From positions 62,001 through 126,000 of the forward strand of contig NZ_JAGIPX010000011.1 of assembly GCF_017814945.1 (NCBI RefSeq): 64,000 nucleotides of DNA, given 5' to 3'. A program made the translations under genes and the position numbers. This document shows positions 36,256 to 45,602 of this stretch, in pieces (position 1 is the first letter of the stretch; the number at the start of each line of letters is the position of its first letter). This DNA is from Paraburkholderia sp. LEh10. Lineage in GTDB: Bacteria > Pseudomonadota > Gammaproteobacteria > Burkholderiales > Burkholderiaceae. The notes beneath the pieces were generated by a model. That model was given only the letters and a program-made list of their open reading frames with translations, did no database searches and had not been told where the DNA came from.

Positions 36256-38238
36256 TTAAGCCTCAGAAAGCCATTCCATGGGCACCAATTTAGTTCCGTC
36301 ACGCCACTCTGGCAAGCCGACGACTCCATCGATGCCTCCCCACACTTCGCTTGATGCGTGATCCAGTACGATGAGTTGGAGCTTCCCCTTTTCGCCCTCC
36401 ACCACGCTGCCCATCACCTCGAACGCTTTGCGAACCGCATCAACGTCTTCGTCGCGTATCTTGGGGTCGTCTTCAACTTCAACGTCTCTGGACGCCACGT
36501 GCTTGGGGAAATAGACCTGGCTCGGTTGATCTAGCACAAGAAATGCAGGCACAGGACTGTGCTTTTGGCCCAGATAAAATTGGTGAAGAGAGAGCAGCAC
36601 AGCCAAGTGATAGGAGAGCCAATTCGAGCCACTTCCGATCTCAGACAGATAGTCATCCCGCTCGGAACCGAGCACCTTAATGGTCAGATCGTTAGTCTCA
36701 AGGGAGATGGGATCGTTCGGATTCTCGATATCAAGGTGCGGCAAGAGCTTGCCGGCATTGGCGTTGATAGTCCGCAAAGCTCTGCGTTTCCGAGCTTCGA
36801 CGTCTTGTTCGCGCAACTCCCCTTCCAGCGCTGATACTGCTTCTTTGAGGGTTCTAACCTCTTCGACCAGTTCGCTATCGCCGCCCAATTTCCGATGAAG
36901 GTCCAGTGACGACTCGAGATTGCCTATGAAGCGCTCGGTACGCTTCGCGGAGAATTGCTGTTCACTAGCCTCCTTTGATCTGCCCGTCAACGCTCGCTTG
37001 CGAATCTGAACCGCCCGAAGACGCTCGGTCGCATTTCCGACATCTGTTGTGACGCGCTGTAACTCCCGATCGAATGCCGCGGGTACCTCTTTGTCTTTGT
37101 CTGCGCCTGCTGCCGTCTCCACTTCTTCCAGACGCTGGCTAAGAACCTGGAGTTTTTGCTTGGCTGAATCGGTGCTGCTACCACACATGGGGCAATCCGA
37201 CTCATCGCTTGCATGCGACATCAGCCAACTCGACAGCTGAAGCCGTCCTCGTTGCACCGACAGAGCAGCCTCGTACTGTTGGACGCCAACGCGCATCCGA
37301 TTCATTTCCTCCAGCCGATGACGCAGGGTAGTGAGCTCGCGTGAAACCTCCCGCTCTTCGCTCTCAAGGCTGCTCAGCTCTCGTAGCGCATCCGAAATTG
37401 TTTCAGTGCTGACTGCCAAGGTCACGTCGGTTCTAGTGATGACTTCGTCAAGCAACTCAATCATTTGATCCCGAGAGACCTCTTCCTCCAACCTGGGAAG
37501 CAGGCCAAGTTCTTGAGCTTCACTGAATTTGGATTTCAAGTCGGCAAGCCACTGTGCCGAAACATCCTGTGCATCCTTGAGCTCTCGCTCTTTGCGGCGC
37601 AATAGCTGCCTGGTACGGTTCAACTCGAACTGCTTGGCCATCAATGCCGGCGTGATCGCGCCAAGTACGTAGGGAAAGATCTTCCTCAACTTTTCCCGGT
37701 GCTCGTAGGTGTTGGTCTTAAAGAATAAGACGTCGGGGTTAGCCACCACGTTCTGAGGCTGAAACGTGAAAGCAGCCAAGTCCCGGAACGCCGGCCGCCC
37801 ATCAAACCCGGAACTTTCCTCTCCACCCGCAAAGTCCAGATTGGAAAGGTTGGCAAGGTCATCGAGCAGTCTCTTGACTGCTGTAGCGTTAGTGTTTCTG
37901 GCGATGCGGTTTGGGATCTTGGATATTTTGTCGGCTTCCAGAAGAAACATTTCGTCCGTGCTGCGCTGAGTTCCCGGCTCCTTTCGTGCCAGGAGCTTTT
38001 CACCTTGGGCCGTCGCGATAACGACGCCGAACCATTCGCAATATTTGCGGATGGTGTTCACAGGAATTGAGCAGGTACTGGAACCGAGGCAATAATCGAT
38101 GATAGGAATAACCGCCGACTTGCCAGTTCGCGATGCGCCACTGATAACATTGACCTTCCCGAGCTCAAACTTCAATGTGCGAGGTTGAAAGTCTCCATTG
38201 CGCGGCCAGAGTACGATCCCTCGAATCTGAAAATACAT
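36256..38238 (-). CDS. ABC-3C system ATPase, DUF3732 family
   Basis: A 660-residue ABC/Rad50-like ATPase. The N-terminal half has Walker A GASRTGKS at residues 34-41. The C-terminal half has GSGSNWLSYHLAVLLSLHQF in the place of the ABC signature and the Walker B and D-loop FLVLDQPSQVYFP near residue 560. Here the usual catalytic Glu is Gln, as I recall for this family. Between them lie two long coiled coils around a CPMC motif near residue 346, like the Rad50 zinc hook. DUF3732 proteins are the ATPase of ABC-three-component conflict systems. Its ATG shares one base with the stop of the middle component (TAATG). Confidence 0.92.
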   Translation of the reverse strand: MYFQIRGIVLWPRNGDFQPRTLKFELGKVNVISGASRTGKSAVIPIIDYCLGSSTCSIPVNTIRKYCEWFGVVIATAQGEKLLARKEPGTQRSTDEMFLLEADKISKIPNRIARNTNATAVKRLLDDLANLSNLDFAGGEESSGFDGRPAFRDLAAFTFQPQNVVANPDVLFFKTNTYEHREKLRKIFPYVLGAITPALMAKQFELNRTRQLLRRKERELKDAQDVSAQWLADLKSKFSEAQELGLLPRLEEEVSRDQMIELLDEVITRTDVTLAVSTETISDALRELSSLESEEREVSRELTTLRHRLEEMNRMRVGVQQYEAALSVQRGRLQLSSWLMSHASDESDCPMCGSSTDSAKQKLQVLSQRLEEVETAAGADKDKEVPAAFDRELQRVTTDVGNATERLRAVQIRKRALTGRSKEASEQQFSAKRTERFIGNLESSLDLHRKLGGDSELVEEVRTLKEAVSALEGELREQDVEARKRRALRTINANAGKLLPHLDIENPNDPISLETNDLTIKVLGSERDDYLSEIGSGSNWLSYHLAVLLSLHQFYLGQKHSPVPAFLVLDQPSQVYFPKHVASRDVEVEDDPKIRDEDVDAVRKAFEVMGSVVEGEKGKLQLIVLDHASSEVWGGIDGVVGLPEWRDGTKLVPMEWLSEA

Positions 38239-38738
38239 TAGAGCCTCACTTTCAGCGTAGACACGACCTCATGTACCGTGAGTTCACCAAACCAGGCGCC
38301 GAGCTTTTCTGCCAGATCCATAAGGTTCTTTACTTCGTCTGACAACCCTCTCGCCTTAGTTCGCGACAGGGGGATCGCCTCACCGTTGTCGGCGAGTTTG
38401 AGCAAGCTCCCCGCGACGGCCAGCTCTACGGATTGCAGGCTTAGCTTGCGCCATCGAATTGAGCGGTCGTGGATCTGGATCAGCAGGTCCTGTTTAGGCG
38501 CTGACGAATCTCCGAACTTTGCGGCGAACGCCCGCAAGCCTGAACTCTTGTATGTGCGTCTCACAAATTCCGAACTCGCCTGGTGCAAAACGATAGGTAG
38601 CACCAGAAAAAGAAGTGGCAGAGGCGGCGGAGCATTTACGCGGTTCGTCTCAACATATCCACAACAAAATCTCCAGACGAGCGCAGCACCCAACGCAGGG
38701 TTTTGTACGTTTTGAGCCTCTCGTGCGAGCATCTTCAC
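38238..38738 (-). CDS. ABC-3C system middle component
   Basis: A 166-residue protein with the middle-component pattern: QNPALGAALVWRFCCGY at the start, then a Pro-rich PPLPLLFLVLPIVLH block and a basic helical segment. The middle component is thought to link the ATPase to the effector. It starts at GTG 38738, overlapping the TGA of the effector gene (GTGA); an ATG two codons further in is an alternative. Coupling on both sides argues for a fixed-ratio complex. Confidence 0.85.
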   Translation of the reverse strand: MKMLAREAQNVQNPALGAALVWRFCCGYVETNRVNAPPPLPLLFLVLPIVLHQASSEFVRRTYKSSGLRAFAAKFGDSSAPKQDLLIQIHDRSIRWRKLSLQSVELAVAGSLLKLADNGEAIPLSRTKARGLSDEVKNLMDLAEKLGAWFGELTVHEVVSTLKVRL

Positions 38739-39946
38739 GCTACCTTCTTGAGCTTCAATTGCGCTTCATAGTTCGGGTGCCAACCCACGACCAGATCGTC
38801 AGCTAACATGTGGAAGCAACCAGGGATGAAATGACTTGGCGGTGACATCGCTTGAACAGGTGCGGTGAACTGCATGCAGTCAAAATACAGGGCCTGCCCT
38901 TGCTGCTGTTCGGGCCTGCTACCGTAATTCAATCCACAGCTTCGCTGTTTGTTCTTCCATGTTCGCTTCAGCGTATCATCTAGGTCATCAAAGGAAGTCT
39001 CGTCAACTTCGCCCCGAGCAGCCCAATCAGTCCGGTCAAACGTGGCCATGAAGTAATCACTCGCAGCCCCGAGCATCTCCTCAAATGACAGCCCGATGAT
39101 GTCCAGTTGCTGGATGAAATTGTCGGGAAGATAGCCTCGCGACATTTCCTCTGACGGCGCGGGAGCTCGACTCAAAAGTACAGTCTGTCGATCGATTTTT
39201 TGGACGTAAGAGGTGTACCAGCCATAGAAGTCATCGCGGGCGATGACGGCCGGTTTGCCAACCTCAAGTAGTAGATCGACGTGGCGCTTTACCATTCCGC
39301 AAAGGTGACTGGTGATGTCATTGACCTTAGATGGTGAAACGGGGTGGCTTCGAACGAGCGCTTCAAGATCAGCCTGCGGACTACCGCTGCCCAGCGTCAA
39401 CTGAAAATTGCAGATGAGTCGCTCTAAAAGGCTCTGATCTGCGGTAAATACCTTCTCGACGTAAGAGGAAATCTCCGCAGAAACTCCTGCCTTTAGCTCA
39501 AACTTTGGCGGGCTTCCCCACAACGCATTTCGCGCCTTCGCGATGGCGGCTTGGGCGCTTTCGTGGGTAGTCGCATTGGCGAAGCTTTCAACGATGGCTC
39601 CCTCGACCGGACGAGAAACGTAAAGCTCGAAAATCGCTTTATCTACCTCGAACCCGGGGGTGGCCGCCAGTTCGATCCAATTGGAAAGCGTCTTCCACAA
39701 CGACTTTGCACGGTCTGCCGCAGGGTTGGCCGTAAGCGCGCTTTTGCTCTGAATCAGCTTAACCGAACCACCGCAATCCTCCTGAGCTACATCGTCGAGA
39801 AGCTCCAGGCTGCAAAAGCTCCCTTCTGGTGCTTGAAGCAACAAATGGGTGAGCCGCGTAAACTGAAGGCTATAACCCAACGCTTGCCCCGGAACCTCAG
39901 TTTTCCGCTTGCTTCGGGATGGTCTTCGCGCCCTTGAAGTTGCCAT
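38735..39946 (-). CDS. ABC-3C system effector with putative DUF4297/Cap4-like nuclease domain
   Basis: A 403-residue first gene of the ABC-3C operon. After a basic tail, residues 22-70 read GYSLQFTRLTHLLL, then E48 in LELLDD, then Q66-S-K68 in KLIQSK. This resembles the start of DUF4297/Cap4-type PD-(D/E)XK nucleases (family comparison from memory). The C-terminal half has conserved-looking Trp-rich segments (DDFYGWYTSYVQK) and a final CxxF region and would bind the middle component. The ATG at 39946 has a strong binding site (tagggggaactga). A DNA-cutting or abortive-infection role is inference. Confidence 0.8.
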   Translation of the reverse strand: MATSRARRPSRSKRKTEVPGQALGYSLQFTRLTHLLLQAPEGSFCSLELLDDVAQEDCGGSVKLIQSKSALTANPAADRAKSLWKTLSNWIELAATPGFEVDKAIFELYVSRPVEGAIVESFANATTHESAQAAIAKARNALWGSPPKFELKAGVSAEISSYVEKVFTADQSLLERLICNFQLTLGSGSPQADLEALVRSHPVSPSKVNDITSHLCGMVKRHVDLLLEVGKPAVIARDDFYGWYTSYVQKIDRQTVLLSRAPAPSEEMSRGYLPDNFIQQLDIIGLSFEEMLGAASDYFMATFDRTDWAARGEVDETSFDDLDDTLKRTWKNKQRSCGLNYGSRPEQQQGQALYFDCMQFTAPVQAMSPPSHFIPGCFHMLADDLVVGWHPNYEAQLKLKKVA

Positions 39947-40303
39947 TCAGTTCCCCCTAAATAGAGACCCCTAACTGATTTCGGCATATCATACAAGAAA
40001 CGATGGTTACCGACCCGGTGTGCTCGGGCAATTTTACGGTTTTGCAATCGACGGATAGCGTTCGCACTTCTATGGATGCTGCGGAAACAGACCATCGAGT
40101 CTGCGCTCTATTCAGACCGTTCTCCGTAAGCAGTCGGGCCCGCGTCGGAAGCCTGTTCTAGGTTGCAAGGTGGATTCCCCGCACAGCAAGCGGAGCGTAG
40201 CTAGTCACCAACGCTGCATTGCTTTGGTACACGTATGCCGTTGGCATCAAGTTGCGCACCGAGCATAAGGTTCCAGACCTGCGCCAGCAATGCTGACGGC
40301 ACA
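39947..40303. other. intergenic, promoter of the ABC-3C operon
   Basis: About 360 bases between the effector's start and the LysR stop. It holds the ABC-3C promoter. No operator or gene recognised. Confidence 0.5.
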
Positions 40304-41200
40304 CTATTCCTTTCTTCTCGAAAACTCCTCGGCCAGAAAATCAATCAGCGCGCGGACCGCGGATCTTTGTCCGCGACGACTTGCATATACGGCGTGAATG
40401 ACACCCTCGCCAGATTGCCATCCTGGCAATACACGAACGAGAGTCCCTGTCTCCAGCTTGTGCCTGCAGAGGTGTTCTGGAAGCATGGCGATACCCAATC
40501 CGTCTAGCGCCGCTTGGCTCAGAACGAAAAAGTCCCCGCACCGCAGACGAGGCCTAATGGAAACGGAGTGTAGCTTTCCCGTCGCGTCAACTAAATCCCA
40601 ATGTTGCCCTTCTTCGTTCAGGGCAAGAACAGGTTGAGCGACGAGGTCGTCAATTGTCATGTCCGGAGGACAATTCTTCAACATGGCGGGGCTTGCAACG
40701 AGCAAACGTCGCGACGTGCCGAGCCGCCGCATGATCAACGACATGTCGTCCGTTATATTGGTTCGAACGCGTAGGGCCAAATCCACGCCCTCGGTGATCA
40801 GGTCCACCGGTCTGTTTACTTCCACGACCTCTAATTGCACTCGAGGGTATGTGTGCAAAAAGCGCCGTAACATCTCCTCGACAAGATGCGGCATCAATCC
40901 CTGCGGACAGCTTACCCGGACAATGCCGTTTGGCTCAGCGCGGGCGTTCTGAGCAACCGCTTGTGCGAATTCCAGACCTGACACTATGGCTTCGCTCTGT
41001 TCGAAAACCGCCTGGCCCACCTCGGTGAGCCGCAGCCGGCGCGTTGTCCGCTCCAGCAGCCTAACGTCGAGGTCTGATTCCAACCGCGCCAAACGCTTGC
41101 TGACTGTCGCTTTCGGAACGCCTAGGTGCCGCGCGGCCGCCGTGAGGCTGCCACACGTAACTACCGCATGAAAGTTGGCAAAATCGTTTAAATCGGTCAT
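40304..41200 (-). CDS. LysR-family transcriptional regulator
   Basis: A 298-residue LysR protein with the helix-turn-helix at residues 1-60 (SLTAAARHLGVPKATVSKRL and LDVRLLERTTRRLRLT), of the group that controls quinone- and aldehyde-stress genes. The ATG at 41200 is preferred; a TTG six codons upstream is in frame. It is divergent from wrbA with 121 bases between, including a T-N11-A site, so it probably controls the wrbA-to-DUF2798 operon and itself. Confidence 0.92.
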   Translation of the reverse strand: MTDLNDFANFHAVVTCGSLTAAARHLGVPKATVSKRLARLESDLDVRLLERTTRRLRLTEVGQAVFEQSEAIVSGLEFAQAVAQNARAEPNGIVRVSCPQGLMPHLVEEMLRRFLHTYPRVQLEVVEVNRPVDLITEGVDLALRVRTNITDDMSLIMRRLGTSRRLLVASPAMLKNCPPDMTIDDLVAQPVLALNEEGQHWDLVDATGKLHSVSIRPRLRCGDFFVLSQAALDGLGIAMLPEHLCRHKLETGTLVRVLPGWQSGEGVIHAVYASRRGQRSAVRALIDFLAEEFSRRKE

Positions 41201-41227
41201 GCCCACATAATGAGGCAACCGATTGTT

Positions 41228-41244
41228 ATTGTGAAGTAGACAAT
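41228..41244. promoter_or_regulatory. LysR-type operator candidate
   Basis: The dyad attgt-N7-acaat, 17 bases long, contains the T-N11-A pattern of LysR boxes. It lies midway between the divergent LysR gene and wrbA, where such sites usually occur. Confidence 0.5.
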
Positions 41245-41321
41245 GTGTAGCCTACAGAGGGACTTATCCGCACTCGAGTTTAAATCGACAATGGATCATC
41301 AATCGAACAGTCAGAGGATCC

Positions 41322-41939
41322 ATGTCAAAGATCGCCATCATCTATTACAGCAGCACTGGCAACACCTATCACGTCGCCAAGGCCGCTGCGGAGGGCGCCC
41401 AATCCACCGGTGCTGAAGTTAGATTACTGCGCGCGGCGGAGCTTGTTCCCGACTCCGTGATCGACAAGGTTCCCAACTGGCGAGCGCACATCGATGCGAC
41501 GAAAGACGTCCCCGTCGCGACTCCAGACGATCTCGTATGGGCGGATGGTTTCCTTTTCGGAACGCCAACGCGTTTCGGCCTTCCCGCGGCGCAGTTGAAG
41601 CAGTTCATCGACGGCTGCAGCGGTCCCTGGTCGCAAGGCAAGTTGCAGGACAAGGCAACTGGCGTCTTCGGCGGAGCGGGCAATGTCCATGGCGGTCAGG
41701 AAGCAACACTGCTTGCGCTTCAGAACGTCTTCTATCACTGGGGCTCCGTCATCGTGCCGATCGGCTACACCGATCCCGCCGTCTACGCGGCCGGCGGAAA
41801 CCCCTACGGCGTGAGCTTCACCGATCCACGTGGCGACGCGCTTCCAGATGGTGTCCTCGACGCGGCCCGCCATCTCGGCCGCCGCACCGCCAAGATCGCA
41901 GAGCTCCTGCGGTCGTACCGCGAAGCCGCCTCGGCGTAA
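41322..41939 (+). CDS. WrbA-type NAD(P)H:quinone oxidoreductase
   Basis: A 205-residue flavodoxin-fold protein. The FMN phosphate loop is YYSSTGNTYHVAK (residues 8-20), and GTPTRFGLPAAQLKQFID and GAGNVHGGQE are typical WrbA segments. It reduces quinones by two electrons and so avoids semiquinone radicals. First gene of the plus-strand operon; the pirin gene starts 19 bases after its stop. Confidence 0.93.
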   Translation: MSKIAIIYYSSTGNTYHVAKAAAEGAQSTGAEVRLLRAAELVPDSVIDKVPNWRAHIDATKDVPVATPDDLVWADGFLFGTPTRFGLPAAQLKQFIDGCSGPWSQGKLQDKATGVFGGAGNVHGGQEATLLALQNVFYHWGSVIVPIGYTDPAVYAAGGNPYGVSFTDPRGDALPDGVLDAARHLGRRTAKIAELLRSYREAASA

Positions 41940-41958
41940 GGAAACAGGCCCGTCCCCA

Positions 41959-42849
41959 ATGTCGCTCCCTCTTATGCAGCGCGCTGTCGCGCACGTGGAA
42001 TCCCCCCAGTTTGGCCGCGGACTCGCGGATACCCATCGTGTCCGCCCTCTTATCTCCGCAGGCGATTGGGCGGCAACCGATCCGTTCCTGTTACTGATGG
42101 AGGACCGCTACGGCCCGAATGTCTTTTCACCACACCCTCATCGCGGAATCGAAACCCTCACCTATCTGATCTCGGGAGAACTCGAGCACTACGACAATCA
42201 TGGCGCCCAAGCCGTGCTTACGCCCGGTGACGCCGCACTTTTGACCGCGGGCCGCGGCATCGTCCATGACGAGCGCCCAGTCAATGGCCATGAGGCGCAT
42301 ATCCTACAACTGTGGATCAACCTCCCGCGCGCTAACAAGATGTCGACTGCCAGACTTCAGCCGCTTCGGTGGAGCGAATTGCCACTCATCCGAGGAAACG
42401 GCTACGAAGTCCGTCTTTACTCCGGCGCGGTCGGAGAAGTCGTATCTCCAACTCTCAATTTCACGCCCTTTACCTTCGTGGACATCCGTCTCGAACCGGG
42501 CGCGACGTTCGAGCATCCCTTGGCGGCAGACGTCAATTGCTTCCTCGTGCCATTGACAGGGGCTGTTGATGCCGGCGCTATAACCAGCCACATCGCGGCG
42601 GGCCAGATCGCGTGGCTCGAGCACATGACCGAGCGAAGTAGCGTTCGTATCACCGCCCATGAAACCGGTGCGCGCCTTATCCTCGCAGCTGGCAAGCCGT
42701 TGCGAGAGCCTGTCGCCGCCCGTGGCCCCTTCGTCATGAACAGCGCCGTGGAACTGGATCTGGCCTACGCTGATTTCCGGGCGCAACAACAGAGGTTCGG
42801 CATCGACACTCCCTCGAATACCACGCTCCAGAAGGGAGCTACAGTATGA
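41959..42849 (+). CDS. pirin-family protein
   Basis: A 296-residue bicupin. The N-terminal cupin holds the metal site HPHRGIETLTYLISGELEH, with the usual His residues and a later Glu in HEAHILQLWINLP. Some bacterial pirins open quercetin rings (quercetin 2,3-dioxygenase activity); others respond to redox state. The ATG at 41959 puts the family start (QRAVAHVESP) near the N-terminus. Its stop overlaps the aldehyde dehydrogenase start (ATGA). Confidence 0.92.
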   Translation: MSLPLMQRAVAHVESPQFGRGLADTHRVRPLISAGDWAATDPFLLLMEDRYGPNVFSPHPHRGIETLTYLISGELEHYDNHGAQAVLTPGDAALLTAGRGIVHDERPVNGHEAHILQLWINLPRANKMSTARLQPLRWSELPLIRGNGYEVRLYSGAVGEVVSPTLNFTPFTFVDIRLEPGATFEHPLAADVNCFLVPLTGAVDAGAITSHIAAGQIAWLEHMTERSSVRITAHETGARLILAAGKPLREPVAARGPFVMNSAVELDLAYADFRAQQQRFGIDTPSNTTLQKGATV

Positions 42850-44297
42850 ACGCCGACCTCATCATCGATAACGTTCCGGTCAAATCAAGCGACGGAGGCA
42901 CGTTCGAACGTCGTAACCCCTTCGGAGACAAGGTAGTAACGACGGCCGCAGCGGGGACGGTCGCCGACGCGACGCACGCCGCAGATTCAGCGGCGCGTGC
43001 GTTCGAGGGTTGGTCGCAAACGGGTCCCAGTGAGCGTCGACGTATTCTCCTTGCTGTCGCCGACCGTCTCGAAGCCAAGATAGAACCTATCACCGCCGCG
43101 ATGGCAGCAGAAATCGGCGGGTCGGCGATGTGGGCCGGTCTGAATGTCAATCTCGCGGCATCGCTACTCCGAGAAGCCGCCGGACTGACCACGCAGATGA
43201 GCGGCGAGACGATCCCGACAGATCGGGCCGGTGCGCTGTCGATGACGGTGCGCCAACCCGTCGGCGTAGTGCTCAGCATGGCGCCGTGGAACGGGCCCGT
43301 TCTGCTGGGTGCCCGATCCATAGCCTATCCCATTGCCTGTGGTAACACGGTCGTGTTCCGAGGCTCGGAAATCAGTCCAAAGACTCACGCCTTGCTGGTC
43401 GAAGCATTTCATGAGGGAGGCCTCCCGCCAGGCGTACTCAATTTCGTGCTGAATGCACCTGCAGCCGGACCGGACATTGTCGACGCCTTGATCAACCATC
43501 CCGCCGTCCGGCGCATCAACTTTACGGGCTCGACTCGCGTGGGACGGATCATCGCCGAAAAAGCGGGCCACGCGCTCAAGCGCTGCCTGCTGGAGTTGGG
43601 CGGCAAGGCGCCTTTCGTGGTACTTGATGACGCTGATCTTGATGCGGCGGTGAACGCAGCCACTTTCGGGTCATTCATGTACCAAGGGCAGATCTGCATG
43701 ACGACGGAGCGCGTTGTCGTCGACGAGTCAATCGCGGACGCCTTTGTAGAACGGTTCGCGAAGCGAGCCAAAGCACTTGCCATCGGGGATCCGACCCGTG
43801 ACCCCTCAATCGTCATCGGTCCCGTGATCGACACCCGCTCGGGTGACCGTCTCAATCATCTTATCCGTGACGCGCTCGACAAGGGCGCGGTGCTGGCAGC
43901 AGGCGGCCTTGCCGAGGGCGCGATGATGCGGCCGACGATCCTCGACCGTTGCACTCCCGAGATGACCGTCTATGACGAGGAGACCTTCGGGCCCGTGACG
44001 ATCGTGGTCCGTGTAAGCGGCATTGAGGAAGCGGTGCGGGTTGCCAACGATACACAGTACGGTCTCGCGGCCTCAGTGTTTGGGCGTGACGCCTATCGCG
44101 CCCTTCAGGTAGCCCGGCGGATCGACGCTGGTGCTGTCCATGTCAACGGCGCTACGGTTCAGAACGAACCGCAAGCACCGTATGGCGGGATGAAGGCGAG
44201 CGGATACGGCCGATTCGACGGCCGGGCTGTGATCGACGAGTTCACCGAACTCAAATGGCTGACGATCGAACACGCAAATCAGCCCTACCCGATTTGA
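42846..44297 (+). CDS. aldehyde dehydrogenase, salicylaldehyde/vanillin-dehydrogenase-like
   Basis: A 483-residue NAD-dependent aldehyde dehydrogenase. Active-site residues are N149 in APWNGP, E250 in LELGGK and C284 in GQICMTTERV. The start and C-terminus resemble aromatic aldehyde dehydrogenases such as NahF-type salicylaldehyde or vanillin dehydrogenases. It would turn the aldehyde made by the neighbouring alcohol dehydrogenase into the aromatic acid. The exact substrate is not shown. Confidence 0.92.
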   Translation: MNADLIIDNVPVKSSDGGTFERRNPFGDKVVTTAAAGTVADATHAADSAARAFEGWSQTGPSERRRILLAVADRLEAKIEPITAAMAAEIGGSAMWAGLNVNLAASLLREAAGLTTQMSGETIPTDRAGALSMTVRQPVGVVLSMAPWNGPVLLGARSIAYPIACGNTVVFRGSEISPKTHALLVEAFHEGGLPPGVLNFVLNAPAAGPDIVDALINHPAVRRINFTGSTRVGRIIAEKAGHALKRCLLELGGKAPFVVLDDADLDAAVNAATFGSFMYQGQICMTTERVVVDESIADAFVERFAKRAKALAIGDPTRDPSIVIGPVIDTRSGDRLNHLIRDALDKGAVLAAGGLAEGAMMRPTILDRCTPEMTVYDEETFGPVTIVVRVSGIEEAVRVANDTQYGLAASVFGRDAYRALQVARRIDAGAVHVNGATVQNEPQAPYGGMKASGYGRFDGRAVIDEFTELKWLTIEHANQPYPI

Positions 44298-44391
44298 TGG
44301 AGCCGGGCATCTGCCGCGGCATCGCCCGGCGGTTCGCGTCCCATTGAAAAAACCAAGATCAAAAGCGACCGAGGTCGCAAAGGAGAACAAG

Positions 44392-45519
44392 ATGACACAA
44401 GAGCACCGGCGCCAGATGAAGGCTGCTGTGATGAGGGAGCCCAAAGCACCATTTCAGTTCGAAGACATCTATGTCGGCACGATCCGCGACGATGAAGTGC
44501 TCGTGCGCATTGTCGCCAGCGGCGTGTGCCACACCGATATCATGGTCCGCAACCAGGACGCGCCGGTGCCCCTGCCCGCAATCGCCGGGCACGAAGGGGC
44601 AGGCGTCGTCGAGGCAGTGGGAGCAGCGGTTACGGAGGTAAAGCCGGGTGATCATGTTGTACTCAGCTACATGTCCTGCGGCCATTGCAAGCCCTGCATT
44701 TCGGGGCACCCTGCACATTGCGCTCACGTCTGGCCCATCAACTTCGGCGGTAGTCGCCTCGACGGATCCACCGGAACGCACGACGCCCACGGCCATGTGA
44801 TGCACGATCACTTCTTCGGGCAATCGTCCTTCGCCGAATATTCAGTTGCTAACGAACGAAATGTGGTGAAGGTCCCCGACGATTTGCCGCTCGAACTGCT
44901 TGCTCCGCTCGGCTGCGGCATTGAAACGGGCGCAGGTGGCGTTCTCAACGCCCTGAAGGTCCGCCCTGGATCGAGTTTTGCGGCATTTGGCGCCGGAGCG
45001 GTCGGCCTGTCGGCCGTGATGGCAGCGAGAGTCGCCGGCGCGACGACAATCATCGCCGTGGACGTTAACGCTGACCGATTGAAGCTGGCACTCGAGCTGG
45101 GAGCCACCCACAGCGTTAACTCGCGTGAAGGAGATCCCGTAGGGCAAATTCGCGCCATCACAGGCGGAGGGCTCGACTACTCACTGGAATGCAGTGGTCG
45201 CAAGGAAGTCCTGCGTCAGGCAATCGATGCGCTTGGCAGCTTCGGCACTTGCGGCATCATCGGTGCGACGCGCCCTGGCACCGAAGCATCGTTCGACATC
45301 AACGACGTAATGGCGCCCTCAAAGCGCATCATGGGTATCGTGCAGGGCGACGCTATCCCCAAGATATTCATCCCCGCCCTGATCGAGCTCTTCCGTCAGG
45401 GTCGTTTTCCATTCGACCGATTGATAAGGTACTACGACTTCGTGGACATCAATCAGGCCATCGAGGACAGTGAGAGCGGGCGGACCATCAAGCCTGTGCT
45501 CCGCATTGGCAAGGCCTGA
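44392..45519 (+). CDS. zinc-dependent alcohol dehydrogenase, aryl-alcohol type
   Basis: A 375-residue MDR-family dehydrogenase. The catalytic zinc ligands are in SGVCHTDI and AGHEGAGVVEAVG, and the structural zinc lobe is CGHCKPCISGHPAHC. The cofactor fold has AAFGAGAVGLSAVMAA followed by an acidic residue in VDVNADRL, pointing to NAD. It resembles benzyl-alcohol (XylB-type) dehydrogenases. The ATG at 44392 is fixed by an excellent binding site (aaaggagaacaag). It pairs naturally with the preceding aldehyde dehydrogenase. Confidence 0.92.
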   Translation: MTQEHRRQMKAAVMREPKAPFQFEDIYVGTIRDDEVLVRIVASGVCHTDIMVRNQDAPVPLPAIAGHEGAGVVEAVGAAVTEVKPGDHVVLSYMSCGHCKPCISGHPAHCAHVWPINFGGSRLDGSTGTHDAHGHVMHDHFFGQSSFAEYSVANERNVVKVPDDLPLELLAPLGCGIETGAGGVLNALKVRPGSSFAAFGAGAVGLSAVMAARVAGATTIIAVDVNADRLKLALELGATHSVNSREGDPVGQIRAITGGGLDYSLECSGRKEVLRQAIDALGSFGTCGIIGATRPGTEASFDINDVMAPSKRIMGIVQGDAIPKIFIPALIELFRQGRFPFDRLIRYYDFVDINQAIEDSESGRTIKPVLRIGKA

Positions 45520-45602
45520 AAATCAGCCCATCAGGCGCCCGGCTTCCCCGCGGCGAATGTTCGAGTGCTGCAGTTCGGCAAGCAATTGGCAAGGCTATCC
45601 AG

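Noticed and set aside
41424..41873. A 149-codon minus-strand frame opposite wrbA
   Set aside because: The plus-strand WrbA protein is unmistakable and the antisense frame has no binding site or motif.
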